Part shown: positions 50,965 to 62,098 of the stretch, one piece after another
How positions within the stretch are numbered: the first letter of the stretch is position 1
Layout: each line of letters starts with the position of its first letter
Assembly (NCBI RefSeq): GCF_949628265.1
Contig: NC_088787.1
Coordinates: 9,352,501-9,416,500 of the forward strand
Source of the DNA: Cloeon dipterum
Taxonomy: Eukaryota > Arthropoda > Insecta > Ephemeroptera > Baetidae
Direction: 5' to 3'
Length of the DNA stretch: 64,000 bases
The notes under the pieces: model-generated
The model's database searches: none
Told to the model about the DNA's origin: nothing
The model's input: only the letters and a program-made list of their open reading frames with translations
Position numbers and translations under genes: made by a program

Positions 50965-53900
50965 ATGAGGTCTGTGCTGACCACTTTGGCCCTGCTGGCC
51001 GTGCAGGTGGCCGCCGCGTCGAGCGACTATTCTGTCTATTCCACGGAGCAGACCATTTGTATGGACAACGACTTCGAATCGTACAGTAAATCTATTTTTT
51101 TAAATCATCTCTATATAAGGAAGTTTAAAATTTTCATCAAATTTCCAAAGTTGAGGGAGAGTAAATAATTTCACTAAAATATATAAATTAAATATCAGCA
51201 ACTTGAAGAGATTGAAATATCGATGAAATGAAAAAATAACACCTATTGCCAATATAGTTTTGAAATCGAGTCTATATGTAAAATGCTTTTTCACCGGCAG
51301 AATTCAACGCATTTTTTTGTTGCTTCTCACTCTCTGAATTTTGTCTTGCATAAATTTTTATCCCCTAAACCAATCACGTGTTTTTTTTATTTTCTATAAG
51401 AATAACAATATCTTTTTGAGGAAAAGAAGAAGGTTAATTATTTTTTATTGTAGCAGTTGACGGGATATCAGGGGGTTGTGGTGAAACATATCAAAGGAAA
51501 AGTCATCAGACGCTGCATATCCTATAGGGATTGGCTGTTTGCGTCTTGCGGATATATGATACAGGGGATCGTGTATTTGCAGTTCGCACAGGAAGAAGGC
51601 TGATTTTACAACCATATAGCTTGTGCTTATTTTCGTGTTATGTTTTGCTGATTAAGTGTGGAGTGTGGGACCACATAAGGAAAGGAAGATTCGACTTGTC
51701 ACTGCATCCGAGAACAGCTTCCACTTTATTTTGTAACTTGCTTTCCTCATCCGATTAACTTATTGGTAAAAATAAAGCAAAGCCAATTTTATGCATGAAC
51801 GGTAATATTCTTATGTAGCGACCGCTCGCCGCGCCTTTGGTCTGCATAGGCGCGCATTGGGGCAGATTATAGGTTCACGACAAATGGTTCCTTATCTGTT
51901 TTCTGTAATTTTTATTCTAATGCAAATTCAAATCAATCCGCAGCTTTCTGCGGTGGCAACTTTGAGATGGACAAAGGGTACATAGAGTCCCCGAGCTTCC
52001 AGGAGGACTACCACCCTGCCCAAGTGTTGTGTGTGTGGCGCATCATGGTGAAGAAAAACTTTCAAGTCGGGCTCAAATTTCATTCGTTTAAGGCGAGTTA
52101 TTTAATATTTTTAATGAACTGGTGACTCGCTAAGCTCTACCAAATGCATTTTTGCTAATAAAAATAACGTACCCTCGATTTTAATGCAGATGGAAAGGAA
52201 CGACAACTGCCTGAATGACTATTTGGAAGTTCACGACGGCCACTTAGAGAACTCGACGCTGCTAGGAACGTTCTGCGGTTACGATCTTCCCCTAGAGATG
52301 AGGTCTACTGGAAACCAGATGTCGATAAAGTTTGTTTCAAACTCATTGATCCAAAGGAGCGGCTTTTCCGCCAGCTTCACGAAAGGTTGATTTCAAGAAT
52401 TTTTTTCCATTGAATTCACGAATTTTACCGTCTGTAGATATTAACGAGTGCGAATCAACCAATAACTGCGAGCAGGAATGCATCAACACCATCGGCAGCT
52501 ACTACTGCGCCTGCAATGTAGGCTACGAGCTGCACTCTGACGGCAAGCGCTGCATCGGTATATACATATGCGATTTACTTCCAAATGTTTCGGTCGTTTT
52601 GATTTATGTACATTGTTTGCAGGCGCCTGCGGAGGCCTGTACGCCTCAGCCAACGGAACAATTACCAGCCCTGGTTTTCCAAACCTTTACCCCAACTCAC
52701 AGTACTGTTTGTGGGAAATCCACGCACCAGCGCAAAATAAAATTACCCTCAGATTTACGTTTTTTCAACTGGAGGGAAACCACGTGTGTTGCCTTTTTGC
52801 CAAAATAAGCATTAGCACTAAAAATATTATTTTCTGATTTTAGCTCGACAAAGTCGAGGTGCAGAGTGTTCACCCATGCAACGTGACTAGCACCCACGGC
52901 GTTTACAGTGGCACGTCCGTACCTCGGTTGATCATTTCCAAGACAAACAAAATGCGCATTAAATTCTCAACGAATCGCTCCGTGCAGAGGAAAGGTTTTG
53001 CGGCTAGTTTTTTCACAGGTAACACGACTGCATACGCTTTAATTTTTGGTTCGCTTCTGTTGATCTCACGAGAAGATTTGACGTGCGACTCTTTGGTCTG
53101 CCCACTGACCTGAGAGGCGCCATGACCAGGTGCCTGGGCCGACAGCCGACAAGTAAAAATCCGCTTGATGTACCTAAATTGGCTTTCCTTTCGAAAGCGT
53201 GAGACGAGCAATGTTTAAGTTTAACCTAGTTGTTAGTGCCTTTAGCGTATGAATTGTCTGTATAGCGACCGGCAGCCGCGCCTTGGGTCTCTGAAAATAA
53301 ATCAATTTAAAAAAACCCAGCCAAGTTGTTAAATTTAAGAAGCAGAAGAGATTATATGGATCGAGTAATGCTTATTTTTATTTTTAGACATTGATGAGTG
53401 CTTGAAGCAAAATGGTGGGTGTCAGCAGGAATGTAAAAATACGGTTGGCTCGTATGAGTGCAGGTGCAAGAACGGCTTCACGCTGGATGATGACATGCGT
53501 ACCTGCAACGAGCAGGGTGACTGCAAACACTTGATCGACACTCCCAACGGCACCATCCACAGCCCAAACTACCCTGAGTACTTGCCTTACAATCGCAAAA
53601 AGAGGGAATGCGTTTGGAAGTTTTCCACAAAGTCTGGACATAGAATTAAATTGGTGAGTTTAAATACATAAATGAGATTTAAGTTTTAAATCCGAAAATA
53701 AAGTTTTCCGAAGAACATGCAAAGTGGAATGCCAGTTCTTTATGAAAGAAATTTCGACTATTCTACAACTGCTATTGCTGGCTAATCGCATTTAACTTTT
53801 TTTCTTTTTTCTTTTCATTTTATTTATAAAACATTCTAAAACTCATTGATAATTCTTGTAGAACTTCAAAAAAATCGAGATTAATTGCACCTACAGCAAC

Positions 53901-54855
53901 ATCATCATCTACGACGGCCCTGGCGAGGTCTCGACCTCCCTTGGCAGTTTCTGCGGCTCCAATCTACCGCCCCACATAATAGCCAGTGCAAATGATCTCT
54001 ACATGGTGTTGAGGTCGAACGCCTCAGTCCAGACTGGAGGGTTTTGGGCCGAGCACTCCACTAGTAAGATCTTTGTAGAATTCCTTCTTGGTTCCCAATT
54101 AACACTAAATCGAAATTCATTTAAAACTTTTACCAAATGTTTTGATGGAACTATGTAGAACTATGAAAACTCGATGAATCCTTAACTTTGGCCTTGGATC
54201 AAATTTTGACTTGTTTCAAGGAACATTTTTGCTATTTTTGCACTTAATTATGGTCAGTTAATCCTGCTTTATTTGCCATTTTTCCATACAATTTCAGTTT
54301 GTGGGGGAAATTTTACGGCGTCGAACCAAGTGCATTACCTGTACTCGCACGACAGTTACGGTGACCAGGACTACAAAAACATGGTAAACTGTGAGTGGAA
54401 CATTGTTGCCCCCGTCGGAGACGTGGTCCTTCTCAAGTTCATCACCTTCCGACTGGAAAAGAGCCACGATTGGGTGCAGGTCTTTGACGGCAAGATCAGG
54501 CAACCTCTCACCGAAAAATTCAACGGAACTCATGTGAGTATAATTTTACAATTTATTGATAATATGAGAACGAGGCTCCTTTTCTGAAAAGGAAATTTTT
54601 ATTTAGTCCCTTATGATTCTCACGTTTCAGTTTTTAATTAATATACAAACGTAAGCACAATTCAAAGAATACTTTAAAAAATTCCAATGTGAATAAGAGA
54701 TTATGCAGACCTGATTTTTCCTCTTATTATAGAAACCTCCCAAAACATACTCAAGAGGCGAGGAGCTGTTGCTGTGCTTCAGGACTGACGGCTCGGACGT
54801 ATTCAATGGTTTCTCCGCCTCGTACCAAGCCGTCCACAAGAGTTTCTTCTATTGA
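50965..54855 (+). CDS. Secreted protease-less tolloid paralogue A (CUB/EGF only)
   Basis: Predicted 582 residues. Exons: 50965-51085, 51944-52092, 52190-52385, 52438-52557, 52623-52783, 52844-53018, 53388-53653, 53862-54063, 54298-54533, 54733-54855; all junctions in phase. A signal peptide like tolloid's ([18 protein letters not shown]) is followed by a 22-residue linker, then CUB2 from residue 43, EGF1 from 156, CUB3 from 196, EGF2 from 308, CUB4, and CUB5 from 464. Prodomain, HELGH protease and CUB1 are missing, so it cannot be a protease. Intron positions and phases match tolloid, including a GC donor at 52093, so it arose by DNA duplication plus internal loss. EGF1 and EGF2 keep six cysteines. 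CUB3 and CUB5 have each lost both cysteines of the second disulfide. No stop or frameshift is present. Role unknown; binding of tolloid substrates without cleavage is a guess. The ATG at 50965 is chosen for the signal peptide, though the frame stays open upstream to 50818. Confidence 0.85.
51470..51630 (+). pseudogene. Possible decayed CUB1 exon in paralogue A intron 1
   Basis: After an acceptor-like TTGTAGCAG, one frame reads CGETYQ, like the CGRTLQ that opens tolloid CUB1, and stops at a TAG near 51531. A neighbouring frame continues with ISYRDW and SCGY, faintly like IEIRDGYW and KYCGS of CUB1. If real, it is a broken exon left from loss of the protease/CUB1 region. The likeness is weak and could be chance. 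The same sequence lies in paralogue B at about 57597-57737. Confidence 0.25.
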
Positions 54856-54967
54856 TTGCGCATCCATTTGACTAACAAAATTAAATGGCCACAAACAGAT
54901 ATCTTCATTAAATAAGTGAGAGCTGGTCCTGAAATCAGATCGATAGTTTTTATCATCTTTACACAGA

Positions 54968-54973
54968 AATAAA
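54968..54973 (+). terminator. Polyadenylation signal of paralogue A
   Basis: An AATAAA 113 bases past the stop codon, in AT-rich sequence. The equivalent site in paralogue B is altered. Confidence 0.45.
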
Positions 54974-55540
54974 TCCAAAAGCATGAAATTAAAATTTACT
55001 GAATCAGTTTTTAGGAAAAGTAAAATACCGCTTAGCTACAATGCACAGCGGCTATTTTGGCTTTGCAGGCCTCATCTGCGGTACTTTACCTCCAAAACGA
55101 CAATTTTAATTTTTAATTTTCTCTGAATAAATTTCATATTATTGAACCACTAACAAAAAAGTTGATTGTTTTTATTATCAACCCAAAGGGTAACTTTAAT
55201 TTTACTCCTCTATTATTTCGATAAAATTAGATCAAATAGATTGTTTTATAATTTGTGTGGGAAGCAAAAGAAAATATGATTAAAAAATCTCTATCGCTCA
55301 CTTTCGCCAGGTCGAAATAAAATCCAATGTTAAAAATTTTATCTAAAGATATCCAAATAGAGAGACAATAATTTACTTTTTAACCACCTCCGCTTGACAT
55401 TTTGCACAATGTATTTCGAAGATATTATTCATATTTTTTTTAATAAAAGGCATTTGGACTTAATGAATTAATTTACATTAATCGAATTCAACAAAGGGTT
55501 TTGAGTAAAAATGAAACATTTCTTTTACAACAATGTAATG
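54974..55540 (+). other. 3' flank of the duplicated unit
   Basis: Matches 61535-62098 downstream of paralogue B with scattered differences and small gaps. The match ends abruptly after ACAACAATGTAATGT, which marks the right edge of the tandem duplication. No gene is seen. Confidence 0.65.
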
Positions 55541-56260
55541 TCGAGCCGAGGGATTCGGCGAGAGGTGCCGTCCAGGGAACCGTACCGCGGCTCTTCGCCA
55601 AAGGTACGTGGTAGTTTAGGCGCCTATTTGGAGCCGGATTGATCAACCGTCCTTCATGATATTGGAACCGACACCCGTTCCGGAGAAGCGTCGGCGACTG
55701 CCTGAACGGAACGGAGCAGCCTCGACTGCCCGAGGGGAAGAAGGTGCGGCCACATCGAGCCAAGTGACGAGGAGGCTTGAGACCCCCGCCGAGTTCTCCG
55801 GCGGCTTGGCATCGAACCGGCCCGCACCCGTGCAGAGATATTCACCGCCGAATTCTGATCCAGGGTGAGAGCGCACAGCCAGGACCAGAGACGGGACGAA
55901 GAGACAAAGGGCAGCCGCGGCACATCGACGAGCAGCGGAAGGGCATCGCAGCTCGCCGAGAAAACTGAAATCATCAGCCATAAAATTGTGTGCTGCGAAC
56001 CAATAAACACCCTTGCCTCTTACACGCCAGGCGAATTCTTGCTTTTCCCGTTTTCTCTTCACTATTTGCCCTGCTCCACGCCTTTTGGTATTAGATTTTA
56101 ATTGTTGTCTATCAGCGGACAGATTCAGCGGCGGGGTTTTGAGTCTGCAGACTGAATTTGTCATGACCATCGAGGTGTTCAATTGCCGGCTTACTTCCTT
56201 CCAACACATCCAGCGGTGGAGGAGGGAAATCGTCATTTAGGGACAACAGGCCGCAGCAAT
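55541..56260. other. GC-rich segment of unknown origin between the two paralogues
   Basis: About 700 bases, far richer in G+C than their surroundings. They begin exactly where homology between the two duplicated units ends and have no counterpart after paralogue B. Open frames of 70 codons (+, 55656-55868) and 197 codons (minus, 55643-56236) exist, but neither shows a domain I recognise. It could be part of a transposable element or foreign filler at the duplication junction. Confidence 0.45.
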
Positions 56261-56474
56261 GAGATCTGTATAGTTCTCAAAATAATCCACGAAATATAAA
56301 ATCAAATTAACCGCAAAAAATCGACAAAATGGTATACTACCATGTTTTCAACGATTCTATATTAGTTGAGAAAAAAATTGGTGAGAGTAGTTTCGAAGGT
56401 TTCGCTAAAAATTAGCAAAAACTCAAACAATCCATGTCACACCCCGAGTCTATTGATCTTCTTTAAAAGCTCAT

Positions 56475-56735
56475 CCCCTACTTTTAATGCATGAAAATTA
56501 CCTTTTGGGACATAGATGAGAAAAGATTACGAAGAACACAAAGTAATAAGAGCATCTGACAAAATGATTGGTAAGTCGGTGCTGCTGAAGGGCAAATCGG
56601 TGGGTCAGAAAGCAGGCGACGAGCGGCAGTCGGCGGTGTCTGTCGCAAGCGGTCTAGAAGACACCCAACTCGTTTTAGACACACGGGTCTGCACAGAATA
56701 GGTGATAGCATGCGGTCTGTAATGACCACGTTGAA
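56475..56735 (+). pseudogene. Second relic of the promoter/exon-1 module
   Basis: Contains TTTTGGGACATAGATGAGAA, GCGGCAGTCGGCGGTGTCTG, ACACGGGTCTGCACAGAA and then, at 56710, ATGCGGTCTGTAATGACC. These blocks appear in the same order as in the intact module at 56843-57120. The hydrophobic core codons are lost and no donor follows, so it is a dead copy. Confidence 0.7.
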
Positions 56736-57090
56736 CATAAAATCGGTGCGAATTTCGAGGTTGTTAAAAAATTTGCAAACACTGTCAAATATCAAAAGTC
56801 ACGCACTAAAAGCTCCCCTGTAGTACTTCTAATGCATGGAAATTACATTTTTGGGACATTTATAAAAAGAGATTACGATGAACGCAAAGAAGTTAATTCT
56901 AACTGTGAGCATTGAAAGACGGTGCTGCCGCTGAGGGATTGCAATGCAAATCGGCGGTTCAGAGAGCAGGCAACGCGCGAGTTGCATAGTAGTCGAGTCG
57001 GCGGTGTCTGTCGTTAGCGAGCGCACAACGTGGTCCACAAGACACCCACCCAGTTCTCCAGACACGGGTCTGTGCAGCAGAGGAGATAGC

Positions 57091-60000
57091 ATGAGGTCTG
57101 TGCTGACCGCTTTGGCCCTGCTGGCCGTGCAGGTGGCCGCAGCGTCGACCGACTATTCTGCCTATTCCACTACTGAGCAGACCATCTGTATGGACAACGA
57201 CTTCGAATCGTATAGTAAATCTATTTTTTAAATCATATCTCTATATAAGGAAGTTTAAAATTTTCATCAAATTTCCAAAGTTGAGGGAGAGTAAATAATT
57301 TCACTAAAATATATAAATTAAATATCAGCAACTTGAAGAGATTGAAATATCGATGAAATGAAAAAATAACACCTATTGCCAATATAGTTTTGAAATTGAG
57401 TATATATGTAAAATGGTTATTCATCGGCAGAATTCAACGCATTTTTTTGTTGCTTCTCACTCTCTGAATTTTGTCTTGCAAAAATTTTTATCCTCTAAAC
57501 CCTAAACCAATTACGTGTGTTTTTTTTCTAAAAGAATAACAATATCTTTTTAAGGAAAAGCAAAGGTTAATTATTTTTTATTGTAGCAGTCTCCGGGATA
57601 TCAGGGGGTTGTGGTGAAACATATCAAAGGAAAAGTCATCAGACGCTGCATATCCTATAGGGATTGGCTGTTTGCGTCTTGCGGATATATGATACAGGGG
57701 ATTGTGTATTTGCAGTTCGCACAGGAAGAAGGCTGATTTTACAACCATATAGCTTGTGCTTATTTTCGTGTTATGTTTTGCTGATTAAGTGTGGAGTGTG
57801 GGACCACATAAGGAAAGGGGAGATTCGACTTGTCACTGCATCCGAGAACAGCTTCCACTTTATTTTGTAACTTTCTTTCCTCATCCGATTAACTTATTGG
57901 TAAAAATAGAGCAAAGCCAATTTTATGCATGAACGGTAATATTCTTATGTAGCGACCGATCGCCGCGCCTTTGGTCTGCATAGGCGCGCATTGGGGCAGA
58001 TTATAGGTTCACGACAAATGGTTCCTTATCTGTTTTCTGTAATTTTTATTCTAATGCAAATTCAAATCAATCCGCAGCTTTCTGCGGTGGCAACTTTGAG
58101 ATGGACAAAGGGTACATAGAGTCCCCGAGCTTCCAGGAGGACTACCACCCTGCCCAAGTGTTGTGTGTGTGGCGCATCATGGTGAAGAAAAACTTTCAAG
58201 TCGGGCTCAAATTTCATTCGTTTAAGGCGAGTTATTTAATATTTTTAATGAACTGGTGACTCGCTAAGCTCTACCAAATGCATTTTTGCTAATAAAAATA
58301 ACGTACCCTCGATTTTAATGCAGATGGAAAGGAACGACAACTGCCTGAATGACTATTTGGAAGTTCACGACGGCCACTTAGAGAACTCGACGCTGCTAGG
58401 AACGTTCTGCGGTTACGATCTTCCCCTAGAGATGAGGTCTACTGGAAACCAGATGTCGATAAAGTTTGTTTCAAACTCATTGATCCAAAGGAGCGGCTTT
58501 TCCGCCAGCTTCATGAAAGGTTGATTTCAAGAATTTTTTTACAATGAATTCACGAATTTTACCGTCTGTAGATATTAACGAGTGCGAATCAACCAACAAC
58601 TGCGAGCAGGAATGCATCAACACCATCGGCAGCTACTACTGCGCCTGCAATGTAGGCTACGAGCTGCACTCTGACGGCAAGCGCTGCATCGGTATATACA
58701 TATGCGATTTACTTCCAAATGTTTCGGTCGTTTTGATTTATGTACATTGTTTGCAGGCGCCTGCGGAGGCCTGTACGCCTCAGCCAACGGAACAATTACC
58801 AGCCCTGGTTTTCCAAACCTTTACCCCAGTTTAAAGTACTGCTTGTGGGAAATCCACGCACCAGCGCAAAATAAAATTACCCTCAGATTTAACTTTTTTG
58901 AACTGGAGGGAAACAAAGTGTGTTGCCTTTTTGCCAAAATAAGCATTAGCACTAGTAATATTTTTTTCCGATTTTAGCATGACAAAGTCGAGGTGCAGAG
59001 TGTTCACCCATGCAACGTGACTAGCACCCACGGCGTTTACAGTGGCACGTCCGTACCTCGGTTGATCATTTCCAAGACAAACAAAATGCGCATTAAATTC
59101 TCAACGGATCACTCCGTGGAGAGGAAAGGTTTTGCGGCCAGTTTTTTCACAGGTAACACGACTACATACGCTTTAATTTTTGGTTCGCTTCCGTTGATCT
59201 CAATAGAAGATTTGTCGTGCGACTCTTTGGTCTGCCCACTGACCTGAGAGGAGCCATGAAGACCAGGCGCCTGGGCCGACAGCCGACAAGTCAAATTCCG
59301 CTTGATGTTCGTAAATTGGCTTTTCTTTAGAAAGCGTGAGACGAGCAATGTTTAAGTTTAACCTAGTTTTTCGCACCTTCATCGCACGAGTTGTCTGTAT
59401 TGCGACCGGCAGCCGCGCCTTGGGTCTCTGAAAAAAAATTAATTAAGAAAAACTCAGCCAAGTTGTTAAATATAAGAAGCAGAAGAGATTATATGGATCG
59501 AGTAATGCTTATTTTTATTTTCAGACATTGATGAGTGCTTGAAGCAAAATGGTGGGTGTCAGCAGGAATGTAAAAATACGGTTGGCTCGTATGAGTGCAG
59601 GTGCAAGAACGGCTTCACGCTGGATGATGACATGCGTACCTGCAACGAGCAGGGTGACTGCAAACACTTGATCGACACTCCCAACGGCACCATCCACAGC
59701 CCAAACTACCCTGAGTACTTGCCTTACAATCGCAAAAAGAGGGAATGCGTTTGGAAGTTTTCCACAAAGTCTGGACATAGAATTAAATTGGTGAGTTTAA
59801 ACAAATAAATAAAGTTATGAATTGATGCTTTTAATATGGAGGAAACATTTTTCGAAAAAAAACCGTTATAACTTTTTCGTAAAAAAGTTTTTATCTCTTA
59901 ATGCCTATTATGATCATACAAGTTTTATCGTGACTACTCATGGCAAAAAATTACAATTTTCCGAAGAACATGCAAAGTGGAATGCCAGTTCTTTTTGAAA

Positions 60001-61419
60001 GGAATTTCTACTATTCTTTTACTGCTATTGCCGGCTAATCGCATTTAACTTTTTTTCCTTTTTTCTTTTCATTTTATATGTAAAACAGTCTAAAACTCAT
60101 TGATAATCCTTGTAGAACTTCAAAAAAATCGAGATTAATTGCACCTACAGCAACATCATCATCTACGACGGCCCTGGCGAGGTCACGACCTCCCTTGGCA
60201 GTTTCTGCGGCTCCAATCTACCGCCCCCCATAATAGCCAGTGCAAATGATCTCTACATGGTGTTGAGGTCGAACGCCTCAGTCCAGACTGGAGGGTTTTG
60301 GGCCGAGCACTCCACTAGTAAGACCTAAAAGAATTTCTTGTTGTTTTCAGTAACACTAAATTGAATTTTTAATAGAACATTTGGAAAATTGGGTTGAATT
60401 TTGACACATATTTTGATAGAACTACAATTCAATGATACTTAATTTTTTTGGATTAAATTTTGTTTTCATTACCTATTGAAAAGTAATTAAGATAGTGAGT
60501 TTCATTGAACTTTTATGCTAAATTGGACTTCATTAGGGTCACTTAAACCTGCTTTCTTTACCTAGTTTCTATAAAATTTCAGTCTGTGGGGGAAATTTTA
60601 CGGCGTCAAACCGAGTGAAATACCTGTACTCGCACGACAGTTACGGTGACCAGGACTACAAAAACATGGTAAACTGTGAGTGGAACATTGTTGCCCCCAT
60701 CGGAGACGTGGTCCTTCTCAAGTTCATCACCTTCCAACTAGAGAGCAACAATAACGATTGGGTGCAGATCTTGGCCGCCGGGTCTCTCAACAAAACATTT
60801 AGCGGTAGCCGTGTAAGTAATTTTACAATTTATTGATAATATGAGAGGATGAGGCTACTTTTCTGAAAAGTCAATATTCAACAAAGCAACTACTAAATAA
60901 TAGGAAATACATTTTTTGGCTGGAATATCTGATCAGGAAAATATCAAGACTGAATTAAAACCACAAGATTTTAAGGAGTCTAGTTCAATTAAATTGAATT
61001 TAAATACCTTTAAGTCTTGTAATTTACTGAGCATTGCACGATAGAAAGCGTGATCAGCTGACATTCTCTGTATGAAATATGACGGCAGCAGATGCTTTAT
61101 TTCTATGTGAAAAACCTTCCTGCTTACAATCATAATATCGAATTCCTCCGAAATCACTTTCAAGAACAGCTACAAATTTTATTTGTGTGTGTTTTGTTAA
61201 TGCTTAAAATTGTATTTGTAAATCAAATATTTCCAATGAGTAAAGATAATGTGAAGTTGAAGTGATTGAAGACTGATTATTTTCCTCTTATTTTAGAAAC
61301 CTCCCAACACATACTCAGGAGGCGAGGAGCTGACTTTGCGGTTCAGGACTAACGGTTTGAACGTATTCAAGGGTTTCTCCGCCTCATACCAAGCCGTCCA
61401 CAAGAGTTTCTTCAATTGA
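57091..61419 (+). CDS. Secreted protease-less tolloid paralogue B (CUB/EGF only)
   Basis: Predicted 581 residues, a near twin of paralogue A with the same architecture: signal peptide, linker, CUB2, EGF1, CUB3, EGF2, CUB4, CUB5, with no protease. Exons: 57091-57214, 58078-58226, 58324-58519, 58572-58691, 58757-58917, 58978-59152, 59525-59790, 60116-60317, 60583-60812, 61297-61419; all in phase. The GC donor of the CUB2 intron (58227) is shared. Sequence is almost identical to A through EGF2/CUB4, including introns, but CUB5 differs clearly around [15 protein letters not shown]. The second-disulfide cysteines of CUB3 and CUB5 are absent here too. Reading frames are intact, and the exons differ less than the later introns, which suggests constraint or recent conversion. 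Expression is not shown by the sequence. An in-frame ATG exists upstream at 56944. Confidence 0.85.
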
Positions 61420-62098
61420 TCGCTCATCCATTTGACTAAAAAAATTAAACGGGCACAAACAGAAATCTTCATTAAATCCATGTGGGCTGGCCTTGAAATC
61501 ATAGTTTATATAACATAGAAAAAAATTCAAAAGCAGATAAAATTTACTGAATCAGTTCTGTGCATATTCATTCTGGATGGAGAGGTATTTATCATCGAAG
61601 TTTTGAGAAGTAAAATACCGCTTAGCCGTAATGTACAGCGGATATTAAGCTTTGCAGGCCTCATCTCCACGATGACCATTTTATTAATTTTAAATCTTAA
61701 TTTTCTATGAATAAATTTCACTAATAAGTTGATGGTTTTCATTTTCAACCCAAAGGGGTAACTTAAATTTTACTCCTATTATTTCAATTAAAGTAGATCA
61801 AATAGTTTGTTTTATGCTGTGTGTGGGAAGCTAAAGAAATTTTGATAACAAATCTCACTCGCTCACTTTCGCCAGGTCGAAAAATCCAATGTAAAAACTA
61901 AAGTCTAAAGATATCCAAATACAGAGACAATAATTTACTTTATAACCACCTCGCTTGATATTTTGCACAGTATTTCAAAGAAATTATTCATATTTTTTAT
62001 ATAAATGGCCTTTGGACTTCATGAATTAATTCCCATTAATCGAATTCAACTAAAGGTTTTGAGTAAAAATGAAACAATTTATTTACAACAATGTAATG
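61420..62098 (+). other. 3' flank of paralogue B
   Basis: Corresponds to 54856-55540 with small insertions and deletions. A candidate AATAAA occurs near 61709. No coding sequence was seen. Confidence 0.55.

Noticed and set aside
55643-56236. 197-codon minus-strand open frame
   Set aside because: No domain or family likeness, and overlapping frames exist on both strands as expected in GC-rich DNA. Reported as an unexplained segment, not as a gene.
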